Shown here: one piece after another, positions 42,401 through 49,991 of the stretch
Position numbering within the stretch: the first letter of the stretch is position 1
Layout of the letters: the number at the start of each line of letters is the position of its first letter
NCBI GenBank assembly: GCA_006503475.1
Contig: RSEH01000042.1
Location: forward strand, 124,001 to 188,000
Direction: 5' to 3'
Source: Stentor roeselii
Lineage: Eukaryota > Ciliophora > Heterotrichea > Heterotrichida > Stentoridae
DNA length: 64,000 nucleotides
The notes under the pieces: generated by a model
What the model saw: only the letters and a program-made list of their open reading frames with translations
Told to the model about the DNA's origin: nothing
The model's database searches: none
Translations under genes and position numbers: made by a program

Positions 42401-45400
42401 CCAATCAGAAAAAAACTTCCTAAGCAACGAATGGGACAAGCATCACCAAGAAGAATTCCACAAACTAATATCAAACATGCTAAAATCCGAAAACCCTTCT
42501 AAAACAATGATCGTGACATACCAAAACGAGCCCTTAACCCGAATCTTCGGAACAGAAGACGACCAAAAAGTCCTTCAAAACAAACTAACAAGTTTCAAAG
42601 CAGAAAAAGACCTAGACAAGACATTATCCGACTTTTTAGAATCAAATCAAAAAGTCTTAATTTTTAACCTCGAATACAATTTAGAATTCGAGCATTTGCT
42701 TTTTTTAAAGGAAAAAATCGATTTATTTGCAGAAGACTTGTCAAAAGACCAAGGAAAGCATTTCTTGATAATTATTTCAATTCCTAGAAATGAACCTTTA
42801 CCGAAGCCAATCCCGATTTACTTCAACTGGAGACAGATGATGATGGACGTGTTGATTTCAGGGGTTAACTCAGGGTCAAACCTTCGAATTGATGAAAATT
42901 TCTTGAAAAAGTCGACGAAAGACTTAACAACAAATGCAACTTTTTTCAGTTTAAAGGAAAATATCGTCCAAATGACTGAAAATGCATTGAATAAGCTGAA
43001 CCCGAAAGTAGATAACACAGAATATCTTCAGTATAAATATCTCATACGCAGCAGAATCAAAGATGAAGAAGACCTAATCACACTCTTCGAAAAAACAATC
43101 AACACCTTCTTGAAAAAACTCGATGAAAGCCATTTCAAAGACTGGAAACAAGAAATCTTCTCAAAAAGAATCGCGAATGATTCAAAAGATGCAAAACACG
43201 CGATAATTCAATGCATAAAAAATGAAATCGAATTAGTTTACCTTCAAATAGTTCACTTTTTAGAGAAAAACCAACTTTTCGGTAGTTATTTTTCAGACCT
43301 TCCAGAAAATGAGAAGAAAATCATGAAGGAAATCTGGAAAACGAACTTCGAAAATCATGATGTTGTGAATCCTGATGTAAAATTACAGAACTTTGAAATG
43401 TCGACTGAAATAGAAAAACTTGGATTTCAACTCGGTTTTCCTTTCAGTAAATTCGAATTTGAAACTTTAAACAAGATCTGTGGACAGGTCAACTCTGTGC
43501 AGGCAAAGGAAAGACTTGAAGTTTTTCAAGACCTTTTCGCGAAAGAAAGCATTTTGAAGGACTCTTTGTCGGAACTTGAAAAGTGTCCTGCCCTGCATGA
43601 ACTTTACTTGAAGGACATTTTTAGGATTTTTTTGAACTCTCATAATGAAACCACTGAAATTGACTTGTTTTTGTTTAGACTTACACGATTTTTATATCAT
43701 CATGATCGAAGTATTGACTTTAAAGTCTTTAAAATCATGGAAAATTTAGCAGAAATTCTGCAACTTGTGAAAGCTTATCGATTATTAGCTGATTTAGAGA
43801 CTTCTATCAATTTAAAGCTTTTAAATGATTTTAAAGGTTTTGTAGAAATCGTGCAGAAACGAGAAGAGTTTAGAAAAAAAATAGAAAATTTAGAAAATCT
43901 TGAAGAAATCGAAAAGGGTCAACAAGAGACTTATGAAAGTTTTTTTAGTCAGTTTGAGATGGTTCAAGGACTTGACGTGAGAGACAAGGACTGCATGGTC
44001 AACTTCTACGCAGTGCTTAGTATGATGGTTGATAAGATCATCTCCTATTTCTTCGCCCTCATCAACAAGCTTTACCCAAAACAACTTTTTTTCATTACTT
44101 GCAGTTTGTTGAAAGTAGTCTCGAATCTCACCCGCGTATCTCAAATTTCATTCGAAAAATTAAAAAATTTAGAATTTCTTCAAAATTTTTTAGAATTTTC
44201 TAATGCTGCTCAACTGGAAAACTTTCAAATCTCAGAAATCGTTGAAGCACTTTTTAAAGATGATTTGATTCAAATAGTTGAAAATAAAGAAATGGTCTTG
44301 AATATTATTGATAAACAGATATCAACAAAAGGAAGTCATTCAGCTTTTTTGAAGTTTAAGATGTTTTTCTTGACCTCCTTGTCAGTTGTTGACTTTTCTC
44401 ATCAGGAACTTTTGGTAGAATCAATTGATTCTGGAGACCTTTGGAAAGTTTCTAATAAGTTTTTAATCCTCATTCTTCAAAAAGTGAGTTTTTTCTGGTT
44501 TATTCAAGAGTTTGATAGAAAAATTTTAGAAAATGAAGAAATTGATTTGGAACTACCTAAAAGTCAAGAACTTGATATGCTTGAACGATTTTTAATGACA
44601 AGAGGAATAAAGACGAGATTTTCAGTTCTGTTGAATGATATGATGGACAAGGTTTTAATTAGAAATAACTTGTTCAGGCTTCAGGATGTGAACCTTTATC
44701 TTAAAGCTTTGGATTTGGCATGGGGAAGGTTTTTAGAGCTCAGCAAGACAAATCAACAGCAAGTCCTTCAACTGATTCTTCTGGCACTTGCGAAAAGAAG
44801 CATCAAAGTCTACTCAAGACTTCTCGTAAATGAATCCCTCGAAGACCCTGAAAAGACTTTCTTCGATGATTTCTTAAATGAAGACACAAACGAAACTGGA
44901 ACTTTGAAACTTTTTTGTCTTAAAGAAATCAGCACAGGACTTCAAATGAATTACTCAGAAGTTCTTCAATTCTTAGAAAAACTTGAAGTTCAATGGTCTA
45001 AACCTTTTGAAACCTTTGAAGATGTCAGAGCAAGTAACTTAGTTCTTTGTAGAAACCAGGAAAAATTCTTAGAAATACTTCAACCTGTTAAACTCAGTAA
45101 TTCTATCATTTCACCCAATGAATTCAACCAATTTTTAAATACTTTTGACCTCTTACCTCTCGGCTCTGCTCTTATCAATGAAAACTTCCCCCAATTCACC
45201 TTCAACAACACAAAACCTCCAACTTCTGTAGTCCTCAACTATCAAAAGTCCTTCGAAGAAACAGATAAACCAGTGATCGAATCTTTTCAACACGACAAAA
45301 TTTTCCCTTTTTTACAGTTTTTCCGAAAAGTTCCTGAAATTCAATTAGAAAATATTTTCGCTCTTTTTAACTCACAAGTCTCAGAAGATGATAAAAGTTT

Positions 45401-46859
45401 AAAATACTTCTTGGTCAAGTTTTTCTTGGAAAATCTGGAAAAAATCAAAATTCTTTCAAGTCTTTTCCCTGTTTGTCGCCTTGCAAATCTTTTAGTAGAA
45501 AAATGCAATCATAGGGTGTCTAGAGATGAGAGTAAAACTAGGAAAATCTCGGAATTTTTAGAAAATGATGAAGAAAAAGAAAGATTTCAAGAGTTTTTAA
45601 TTGCTTGGAAAAAAGTGCCTTTGGAGTTTTTGAAGTTTAAGGAGGGTGAAGTTGAAAGGGCTGAGTTGAATGAAGACTCTGAACTTGCGAAGTTTTTGAT
45701 TGATAATAAGGATGAGAAGGCTGGAGGTATGCAGATTGCTTCTGTTATTAATAATTTGTCTTGTTTGCAGAACTCGTTACTCAAGATGATGATGGAGAAA
45801 GCTTCTATTGATAGTAAGCAAGTTGTGATGTATCCTCCTCATTGTTTGAATCGTGAGAATATTATACTTTGTGATTGCTTGGAAGATAATGATTTAATTG
45901 CTTACTCTTTGTATGACCCTGAATATGGAAATGGAAATAATTTGGTCTTTGATTTTGGAAATTTACAGATGACCCTGCTAAATCAACTTCATCTAAAAAA
46001 AATGATAGACACACAAAAAATCAATGGGATCCAATTCCAATTCGAGATATTTACCAGTTTCGACACTGAGTCAAACCCAATCGACTTCATCCGTAAAACC
46101 GTAAAGCAGATAGACCTAGACACAAAAAAAGAAAACAAGCTAAAAAACTACTTCGAAAAACTAGAAGACGATTACAATCTTCACGCCCACATCATAATCA
46201 AAGAACTTCACTCAGCATCTTCATCAGTTTTACTCGAAATGAAATTCATTTACAACAAAACTTTTGAAACCATATCTCAAGTATGCAAGAAACTAGAAGA
46301 TTCAGGAAAACGAGTAAATGAAGTCTACATGGTTCCGAAGATAATAAAAAAAAGACTGAATTTCATAGTTTCAGTTCATTCTCTTATTGAACAGTGTTAC
46401 TTTAAGCATTATTCTCAGCATCTTTTACTCAATGAATTCAAAAGTTTGAAGCAGGAGAGTAAATTAGATGATTTAGTGAATATCATGAAAAATAATGAAA
46501 AAGTTTACCCTGGGAATGAAATACTTGCAAGTGTTTTGGTTCGGTTTATGATTAGATGTGGAGCTGGAGATCTTGATTATAGTCATTTAATTGCTATTTA
46601 CTTGTTTAGAAATGATTTTTGGCCTGAAGGAAAATTGGAAAATGAGAAGAAAAAGTTGAAGGAATTACTTATGCCTTTGGATGGAGATGGAATCATGGTT
46701 GGTAGTGCTTTTCTGTTCTATCAGAAACTTACTGGGGGTGAGAAAGTTCAGATAGCTAAATCTGATCAATTGAAGAAGCCAGCAGGTAAAATTGGAAAAA
46801 AGCCGGTAGCTGCGAAAGGCGATAAGCTGAAAATTTCAACCGTGATTAACAAAAAATAG
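33498..46859 (+). CDS. RNF213-like: RNF213/mysterin-like giant AAA+ ATPase lacking RING and RZ finger
   Basis: One uninterrupted 13.36-kb frame, 4,453 residues. Residues 1-270 are Ser/Asn/Gln/Pro-rich and disordered, with a duplicated unit of about 30 residues. A long helical region follows. AAA modules: ITSAEVGYGKTFMAY near 1711; VIMGETGVGKTSLLRF near 2117 with IWIFLDEFN near 2172; VFICGKPGCSKSLSISLVF near 2441 with VIIFDEIGLAEIS near 2513, then FVAISNWRLDASKMNR. Downstream motifs YGLRDFYFLIKN and PPFLNRFEKHYLTIDEF match human RNF213 closely. Human RNF213 is a ubiquitin ligase of about 5,200 residues acting at lipid droplets and on pathogens, with a RING and an RZ finger after the AAA core. 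I find no C3HC4 or other clustered CxxC array there, so this looks like an ATPase-only homologue. Confidence 0.95.
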   Translation: MSTDQGSRKSTETSNKYETEENKNPLNVDESREESKEPNSKPEEKSSPFKKTDDKSKPGEEKEVEDSFKFLGSYPALDEKSSSQWPNLSKKPQNSAWTSDRQGPSANSNPKASAWKDPASNPLLKPIQTSGINKGTSLEDANSLSKILDPSGINQPGSQGSKFTFNSSQQPKNSNIPASSNAERWGNKNPVDPVVNQTGSQRSQNFTSDSTQQPKNSNPPVSAALFGNNYSSNSGGVTGTGSTSTYSWQSNYGNIGAYGDKSQNSLYSQERAQKSIEEMNLINIYFCIKRKNPDVLLDFKYAISKNWVWGDRKIYENANAVEIIDSLTIYMIRHSPLTELNFEIDLSFNKPSKKKQETENFIEKNIFGKKMLNKDLKNYFLFTSENYKKNSEVFEIPDNFSSFKALMNYLNNTKKLGIMNMLIDDFKRNGQYPHNSTKEQEIGLLQRNRHEIYRIVEMIYVNETMIKEHFSTILDILGLFPHGSLNINQLNFINSLLSTLRNTQTLSYYIKPTNKKVFSDILLCEIKFGKTNNWLKILESSNFHEFLDIKQELALELSKSENSFKSSPQFLNISKSFKSLLLSRYDKLNIELTEKVILLIQSSEDFLDIAERLFKENSYLKPDNTYKYDYYKNTSQSNGIWTLKSDSKCYKIIEKYLESCSSTIQTFHHIVTLINQKQNIQFKSFVYSTFLNSKFRIFINKVKDPDEFNLLASIIKMNINDLMKEMTIESLINQLKWRIDPQLVYECLVSSSDQLFELKIADYKSLLRNYPATSLLTFENEISFIRDNQVKQKLINEALRLYVDHIVDRDLKDFFEYIDALKSEGILENFCNLYYSKKVIHRDSVIDQLSKLISISQGKSSKTIARLFELFYNVISDNDYKDDVERANIIRNPNTKTKWFVILIRFFKMNQSNKGLYEKILNNVLRIFDDIKTLSVTVEEANSIFYHENNQRKEFKNYLEKGLEILGKTDKVNEPIESLINQFIKIFEEKKTMKAFITNFMVDFCQNYESEIEPYWKEYQSTFLSRQVSQVTLPAQLQPYRQLAFEVSPILSSKIFKDHYFKKRVSPKQRYPSGTLLSLIKASFDEMKSELSSMFSDLGNCLVKNLKPLLSVVDEVNSELEFISKVVVIKDDIQKEIFRKLHVLLGKESIMEKYCESIKKQKEFFGFCDLEVLAKCNEFTSRCVQDFNSIKCRDYLETSSRTFTSITSSMTPEEIQNLVKITESFSDSQDYINFCLKITPEEQDNLTESVNDFEEAYATTQDVLDFQQIIAFIKQIHLQSNYEILVQSYNSQREYHDYEFHQKVQFSVGKIAQLVELYNQLNLKEQAKKMQIVQIHNSSRVKLTGTAGQVDFILEYDLFRNGVVAKTFTATFETLSELKDRAALMENTDDRDKKADVEIMKSFTLFVETLFGLVDVIKKLQSLGYPEIKVPDEKMTVVKGSYLELENHLKDFTECLVGWEKSINSAYEMSYQLANLHGTQLWLLEDYFRKRTCDSNMACTLLEYLQKQENNSEFKFDSAWNVEDRLKNLGRYLENLPDKLNRPILETVKNLKLKAVVTHEQNTILFLKYQNLLKGILSVFLLPGYDFPTARQVLYCTSRTTSIQVRSFLYRCFKDPCKRLYVLINSSELGHDIQNVFSTYFQKLFDDAINPFFRFALLSTDDRSLVHQFFRYHKSLRLVQIKDSEQRVMDDQLVKQLISAIDSSSQVITSAEVGYGKTFMAYKKAALMGKALVNYSVTGEVELSSLVKDFCGLGLNDKQVLLLNIGENNDNNLVNELVMNLSMFRTVISDTQVFILKDRVELFIEVANTFENQLYRALDYLQFLSNERISNFNLGGLELEASLVNEMNHVCNYLRLYRESALDKKEICYDDSSSFRQLSQKTIVDDLNFAISETGRKITNFILLKIFIRILSKLLRGFEQSIFSIGVVDFMILNFKENDLGFVANEFTRIRTTIFKALLDTTNEFTTVSAKNVKTEQQSASKAKSSSGQVHELDFKMKWDFSNHFILLFTSDGGVSFNYRDPQKVPIDVQRLIFTQANYQIDGPKLASAIMSNNYPIEDLHALSTFQYIEKLQALSRKRNIANELVGSSYAITADNYLKMCSIFIRAQGLIPVVIMGETGVGKTSLLRFFVGDVLGEEINIFCVHAGQSKKQLICHILEMNQKAEREKRRIWIFLDEFNTNENVGVLCEIMVSRNVNRVALSENLIFVAACNQYRLRSNKIKFDNNVGIRKKQKNFSETSVLTHMVFPLPDVIIQYIWDFGSLSTQDLRKYISSMLIRDLRYYREHFCELIMLAHEKISLVEDMSSVSLRDVTRFIRLFNWFLVSKITRKQLETQKTVNIMKDAQGIPRDQALELECCFLAYCHCYYLRLNSEDQRKNFLKDAASRSKLMTEEQISSVLDKEQLDYLKRMKLSNDIAKNKALKENVFAIIPCVLEKIPVFICGKPGCSKSLSISLVFSNLKGKKSEDPYFRTLPELIQVSYQGSESCTSEGIQKIFEKAEKFLLKGNTDLLPVIIFDEIGLAEISENNPLKVLHSLLELENNKVGFVAISNWRLDASKMNRVLYLARADPDINELILTGNHIFESILTEKNVDKSTGVHSRQYQKLIEALADSYISLKKYLSEQERNQGDDAYAESIYNQDIYGLRDFYFLIKNICHKLHTSKTNDPDEIFDIAKRSIERNFGGWLGASSQMLQNFSLNFIHNNHLNQEPLTPVSKLISESFSDKNSRYLMIVGDSEVATFLLDEQIKKEMKNHKLIVGSLLKDDLSQEDYSFRRLSHIIHDMEGGRSITLCNLDKIYSSLYDLFNQNFSGNDRKYCRVALGAFFNPRCFVHPEFRVVIFVDHDPEVISKLDPPFLNRFEKHYLTIDEFLDESLRESASRIDNWVLKVLNILKNQESLYFFPCYSEQVAKLLVIHMTGQVKVEIAQGLCGLEESSEEFFEEVEKRCKSELIKTAPVDIKIISGNSTLDQSEKNFLSNEWDKHHQEEFHKLISNMLKSENPSKTMIVTYQNEPLTRIFGTEDDQKVLQNKLTSFKAEKDLDKTLSDFLESNQKVLIFNLEYNLEFEHLLFLKEKIDLFAEDLSKDQGKHFLIIISIPRNEPLPKPIPIYFNWRQMMMDVLISGVNSGSNLRIDENFLKKSTKDLTTNATFFSLKENIVQMTENALNKLNPKVDNTEYLQYKYLIRSRIKDEEDLITLFEKTINTFLKKLDESHFKDWKQEIFSKRIANDSKDAKHAIIQCIKNEIELVYLQIVHFLEKNQLFGSYFSDLPENEKKIMKEIWKTNFENHDVVNPDVKLQNFEMSTEIEKLGFQLGFPFSKFEFETLNKICGQVNSVQAKERLEVFQDLFAKESILKDSLSELEKCPALHELYLKDIFRIFLNSHNETTEIDLFLFRLTRFLYHHDRSIDFKVFKIMENLAEILQLVKAYRLLADLETSINLKLLNDFKGFVEIVQKREEFRKKIENLENLEEIEKGQQETYESFFSQFEMVQGLDVRDKDCMVNFYAVLSMMVDKIISYFFALINKLYPKQLFFITCSLLKVVSNLTRVSQISFEKLKNLEFLQNFLEFSNAAQLENFQISEIVEALFKDDLIQIVENKEMVLNIIDKQISTKGSHSAFLKFKMFFLTSLSVVDFSHQELLVESIDSGDLWKVSNKFLILILQKVSFFWFIQEFDRKILENEEIDLELPKSQELDMLERFLMTRGIKTRFSVLLNDMMDKVLIRNNLFRLQDVNLYLKALDLAWGRFLELSKTNQQQVLQLILLALAKRSIKVYSRLLVNESLEDPEKTFFDDFLNEDTNETGTLKLFCLKEISTGLQMNYSEVLQFLEKLEVQWSKPFETFEDVRASNLVLCRNQEKFLEILQPVKLSNSIISPNEFNQFLNTFDLLPLGSALINENFPQFTFNNTKPPTSVVLNYQKSFEETDKPVIESFQHDKIFPFLQFFRKVPEIQLENIFALFNSQVSEDDKSLKYFLVKFFLENLEKIKILSSLFPVCRLANLLVEKCNHRVSRDESKTRKISEFLENDEEKERFQEFLIAWKKVPLEFLKFKEGEVERAELNEDSELAKFLIDNKDEKAGGMQIASVINNLSCLQNSLLKMMMEKASIDSKQVVMYPPHCLNRENIILCDCLEDNDLIAYSLYDPEYGNGNNLVFDFGNLQMTLLNQLHLKKMIDTQKINGIQFQFEIFTSFDTESNPIDFIRKTVKQIDLDTKKENKLKNYFEKLEDDYNLHAHIIIKELHSASSSVLLEMKFIYNKTFETISQVCKKLEDSGKRVNEVYMVPKIIKKRLNFIVSVHSLIEQCYFKHYSQHLLLNEFKSLKQESKLDDLVNIMKNNEKVYPGNEILASVLVRFMIRCGAGDLDYSHLIAIYLFRNDFWPEGKLENEKKKLKELLMPLDGDGIMVGSAFLFYQKLTGGEKVQIAKSDQLKKPAGKIGKKPVAAKGDKLKISTVINKK

Positions 46860-47324
46860 ATAATAATCATTTAGAAGCTTAAGAAAGTATTAGAGGTTAG
46901 AATCTAGTGTTAATTCATTCATTTTTTTTTACTACAACTTTGATGATATTTACAAACAATTAAAGAACAATCCTATCAAACTATATACCTTCATTCTCAG
47001 CAGTATGATTAAATCTGTTAAGAATCATATTCAGAATAGTAGAGATTTCAAGAAAAATTTAGATGAAAGATATTTTTGCTATTATTTAAGTTTCTTTAGT
47101 TCAATTAGATAAAATTAGGAAATAATTGATTTAGATTTATACGAATTCTATTGTTGATAGAAATATTGTTTAAATAATGAGTTTTTTATTGATAAATTTA
47201 ATTTCTACCTATATTTAATCATTTTATTCCTAGTTTATCCATTAATTTTCCTTATGAAATCTAAGACCATATAGTAATATTCTTAATTAATGTGAAGTAC
47301 TTCTACTTCACCTTGATTCAATTC
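46860..47324. other. Intergenic, AT-rich
   Basis: About 465 bp between convergent genes; AT-rich, no gene, RNA or repeat seen. Confidence 0.6.
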
Positions 47325-47621
47325 TTAATCTGTAGAGTCTTTTTTTGGACCAGGTGGAATCCTAGGTGGTAATGGAGGATCAGAAGCGATTTTAGGTGGC
47401 TTTGGAGGTTCTGAAGTTTTTAAACCTAAGTCATTGCCCGATTTTGAAATTCCTGTAGACCCTTGTCCTGACAAAATCCTTAGAATATCAGGATGTTGAG
47501 ATATTGGAATGACTTTTGAATCTTCATTTTCAGGTGATCCTTGGATTAAGTTTTCTGAAGATTGATTGACTGACGACTTTTCAGATGGTTTAGATTCCGA
47601 TGCACTCTCACAGCAGCCCAT
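47325..47621 (-). CDS. Small lipid-anchored (myristoyl/palmitoyl) proline-rich protein
   Basis: 98 residues starting MGCCESASESK. Gly2 followed by two cysteines is the classic dual N-myristoylation and palmitoylation signal, so the protein should sit on the inner face of a membrane. The rest is Ser/Glu-rich and ends in proline-rich stretches (SEPPKPPKIASDPPLPPRIP) that could bind SH3-like or profilin-type partners. No enzymatic domain. ATG at 47621 and an abrupt rise in GC over the flanks support a real gene. Confidence 0.7.
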   Translation of the reverse strand: MGCCESASESKPSEKSSVNQSSENLIQGSPENEDSKVIPISQHPDILRILSGQGSTGISKSGNDLGLKTSEPPKPPKIASDPPLPPRIPPGPKKDSTD

Positions 47622-48025
47622 ATTGAATTTATTATTTAATGTACTATAAACAAAAGATTACTTTCAGGGATCATATTGAGATTACTTTATATAGAATATT
47701 TCCTTATTGGATTATTTATTATCTTGTATTTATTATTCATAGAGAATGATTTATATCATATTTTAGTTTATGGAAATATTTGGATTGGAAGCAAGAAGAT
47801 ATACTTTTGGTTATAAAACTTATGAAAATAGTATCATTTTGCAAAGTTTTAAAAATATCTTGCTAAACAGATGTGATCCAGTGTTAGATCTTCTGGATAT
47901 TAATTTAATTTTGATTTAAGAACAAGAATAATGATTTTTAGAATTTTTATTACTTTAGATTCATTCTTATAGTTAATGTCAATAGATAATCATTTTAAAT
48001 TAGGCAAACAAGTCTTTTGATTTTT
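47622..48025. other. Intergenic, AT-rich
   Basis: About 400 bp with no ORF or repeat; upstream flank of the MGCC gene and downstream flank of the tRNA-like gene. Confidence 0.6.
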
Positions 48026-48031
48026 AAAAAA
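48026..48031 (-). terminator. RNA polymerase III T6 terminator
   Basis: Six T residues on the minus strand immediately after the discriminator base of the tRNA-like gene. Confidence 0.7.
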
Positions 48032-48105
48032 TGACCTCACTGAGACTTGAACTCAGACCCCCGTCGGAATCGGATAACGGTACTCTAGCATTGAGTTATG
48101 AGATC
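48032..48105 (-). tRNA. tRNA-like gene with an enlarged anticodon loop (anticodon uncertain, perhaps Arg-CCG)
   Basis: 74 nt on the minus strand. Acceptor stem GATCTCA/TGAGGTC pairs over 7 bp with one T-G wobble; D stem is ACTC/GAGT; T arm is CTGAG-TTCAAGT-CTCAG; discriminator A; T6 terminator follows. The anticodon stem can be paired as CCGTT/GACGG, but the loop is then 10 nt (ATCCGATTCC) instead of 7. Read with a standard U33 the anticodon would be CCG (Arg). The D loop reads AATGCTA, where a GG pair is normally conserved. It is either an unusual tRNA, one with a tiny intron, or a decaying copy. Confidence 0.65.
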
Positions 48106-48207
48106 TAACCAATATAAATTAATCAAACTTAAATATAAATTATTGAGGCTATTGAATGATTCACATACTAAGTCAAATTAAGCTAGCATATATCCAGGAA
48201 TAAAAAA

Positions 48208-48627
48208 ATGCATTGTGAAGTGAACAATTGCAAGAATTTATCAACCTTCAAGTGCACTACTTGTGAACCAGGCTCATTCTATTGCAAAGATCATGGTCTT
48301 TCGCATTCAATTGAGAGAAAACATTCAATACAAGGAGTTGACAGTGAAGGTCTGAAGGCACTTTCCTTGCAATCTCTCAAGGAGAAAATCAAAAGATGCA
48401 TTTTTGACATGGCAAGCGATACCAAAGAAATAATTTCAACCCTAAAGAAATCTTCACATAAGGCAATCAGTGAATTCAAGCAAATGAGTAAAAACTTAGA
48501 ATTTTTTAAGCCATTTTGCTTTGACTATAGAAGAGTTACGCAACTCATCAAGAATGTTGAGCTCATAGCTCAAAATCTATCCGATGTTAAAGAAAGTGGT
48601 AATTTACTGTTAGTGACTCAAAACTAG
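48208..48627 (+). CDS. B-box zinc-finger protein, probably truncated member of a larger family
   Basis: Open frame of 139 codons, ATG at 48208. Residues 1-45 form a B-box-like zinc site (CEVNNCKNLSTFKCTTC, then FYCKDHGLSHSIERKHS), followed by helices. Close to the end a canonical 15-nt intron (48599-48613) is present and frame-neutral; spliced, the protein is 134 residues. The similar B-box protein 1.4 kb downstream continues into a kelch domain, whereas here a TAG follows at once and the next 460 bp carry only broken protein-like frames. This looks like a gene whose 3' part has decayed, or whose further exons I could not resolve. Confidence 0.6.
   Translation: MHCEVNNCKNLSTFKCTTCEPGSFYCKDHGLSHSIERKHSIQGVDSEGLKALSLQSLKEKIKRCIFDMASDTKEIISTLKKSSHKAISEFKQMSKNLEFFKPFCFDYRRVTQLIKNVELIAQNLSDVKESGNLLLVTQN
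48599..48613 (+). other. Probable frame-neutral 15-nt intron in the B-box gene
   Basis: GTAATTTACTGTTAG fits the consensus of the seven introns that are forced by frame. Because 15 is a multiple of three and it contains no in-frame stop, it cannot be proved from frame alone. Confidence 0.55.
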
Positions 48628-49991
48628 GGTCTTTTTAATTAGAAAAATGCAAGATGATGCCAAGTAAGATTCAATGTTTTATTTAATCAGATTTTCGAGG
48701 ACTGACCTTCGAAGAAAAGAAATATTTCGTTAAGTTATTTTGGAGTAAAATTAAAACTTATCCTGAAAGTAAAGAGCTTTTGGTCTCAAATGATGGAACA
48801 TTGCTTTTTCATTGTAAACACTAATTAGGTATTTTCAAATAGATTGTTGAAGATAATTAGATGGTAAATTGTATCGAGTCAGTAAATGTTAACAAGATGG
48901 TGACTGATGTTAAGTATTTTCCTGTATCTGAAGATTAGTTGGTATGATTAATTGAGAATGGACGCTGGCAGCTTGGAATTTAAATACTGAAAAATGCATC
49001 TTAAACGAATCGATTGATTCTGTTGCAGTACAACAATTAAAAGAAAAATACCCAGAGTGCGATTTAGGATTAATTAATTTAGGAATATAGTAAATTATTC
49101 TTTTATGAATATATACCATAAATTAATGTAAGATCACTTTATTTAATATATCAGCTCCTTTTTATATTCATGTTTATAACCAGCTCTATTTACTCTATTC
49201 TAATAATATCAAACTTAATAGGTAATCAGTTGAGATGATGGAGATAATATATTATCTTTAAGTTACTTAGTGAAGTCAAGACTAGGTATTTGATATATTT
49301 TTTTATGAAAAATTACAAAAATTTACTTTTTTAGTTTCATTGATCTTAGTTCATTCACAGAAAAAATTAAACCGTGGAAAATAAATTACAATATAATTGT
49401 TTTCTTCCTTAAAAAGATTATTCTGTTCAAGAGTTGAAAGATGATGCTTCATTTAAAATAAATAATTTTTAGAGGTTACAAATTTAGTCTAATATTAAAT
49501 AAGAGCCTGATTATCATAATATCGCTATTAAAACTAGGAAATTTTTCTTGTCTGAAGCTTGAAAGAATTTATCAAGAATCAAAAACTGAATCTCACCACT
49601 TCAAAATCTTATTTCATTTAAAGGGAAACAACTGGGCTATATTTATAGGTATAAGTTCAATTCAATGAATTTAAAGTCTTGCTTAAAGATTTCTATTTTT
49701 ATATTCAAATCAAACTCCCAACATGAATTTTTCATCCAGCAACTTAATTATCTATAATTGAATAAAGATTATTTTAGAATTACTTGGGGTTATTTTAAGT
49801 AAATTAAGGGATCAATGATTTGAGTTTAAATGTTATAAATTGGAGGATGAGAAATACCATAATTGATTGGATAAATTGATCTGATTCATATTTTTTAAGT
49901 AACTTATGGTTATTACTCGTTTTATAATGCCTATTCAAACCTTTCCCTCTACATTAGAATTATAATCATTAAATCTATTACTTAATAATGC
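48628..49991. other. Intergenic with decayed coding remnants near its left end
   Basis: From about 48690 to 49090 two stop-free plus-strand stretches of about 45 codons each look coding. One starts RGLTFEEKKYFVKLFW, the other EWTLAAWNLNTEKC and ends at a TAG. They lie in different frames, with several stops between. They probably belong to the former 3' part of the B-box gene. From 49.1 to 49.99 kb stops occur at background density and I see nothing. Confidence 0.5.

Noticed and set aside
49350-49870. A long plus-strand frame that reads like protein if TAA/TAG are taken as Gln and TGA as Trp, suggesting a reassigned code.
   Set aside because: Stops occur at about 0.09 per codon there, which is what AT-rich random sequence gives, and the real genes in the window use all three codons as stops. 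The apparent sense is an effect of filling stops with residues.
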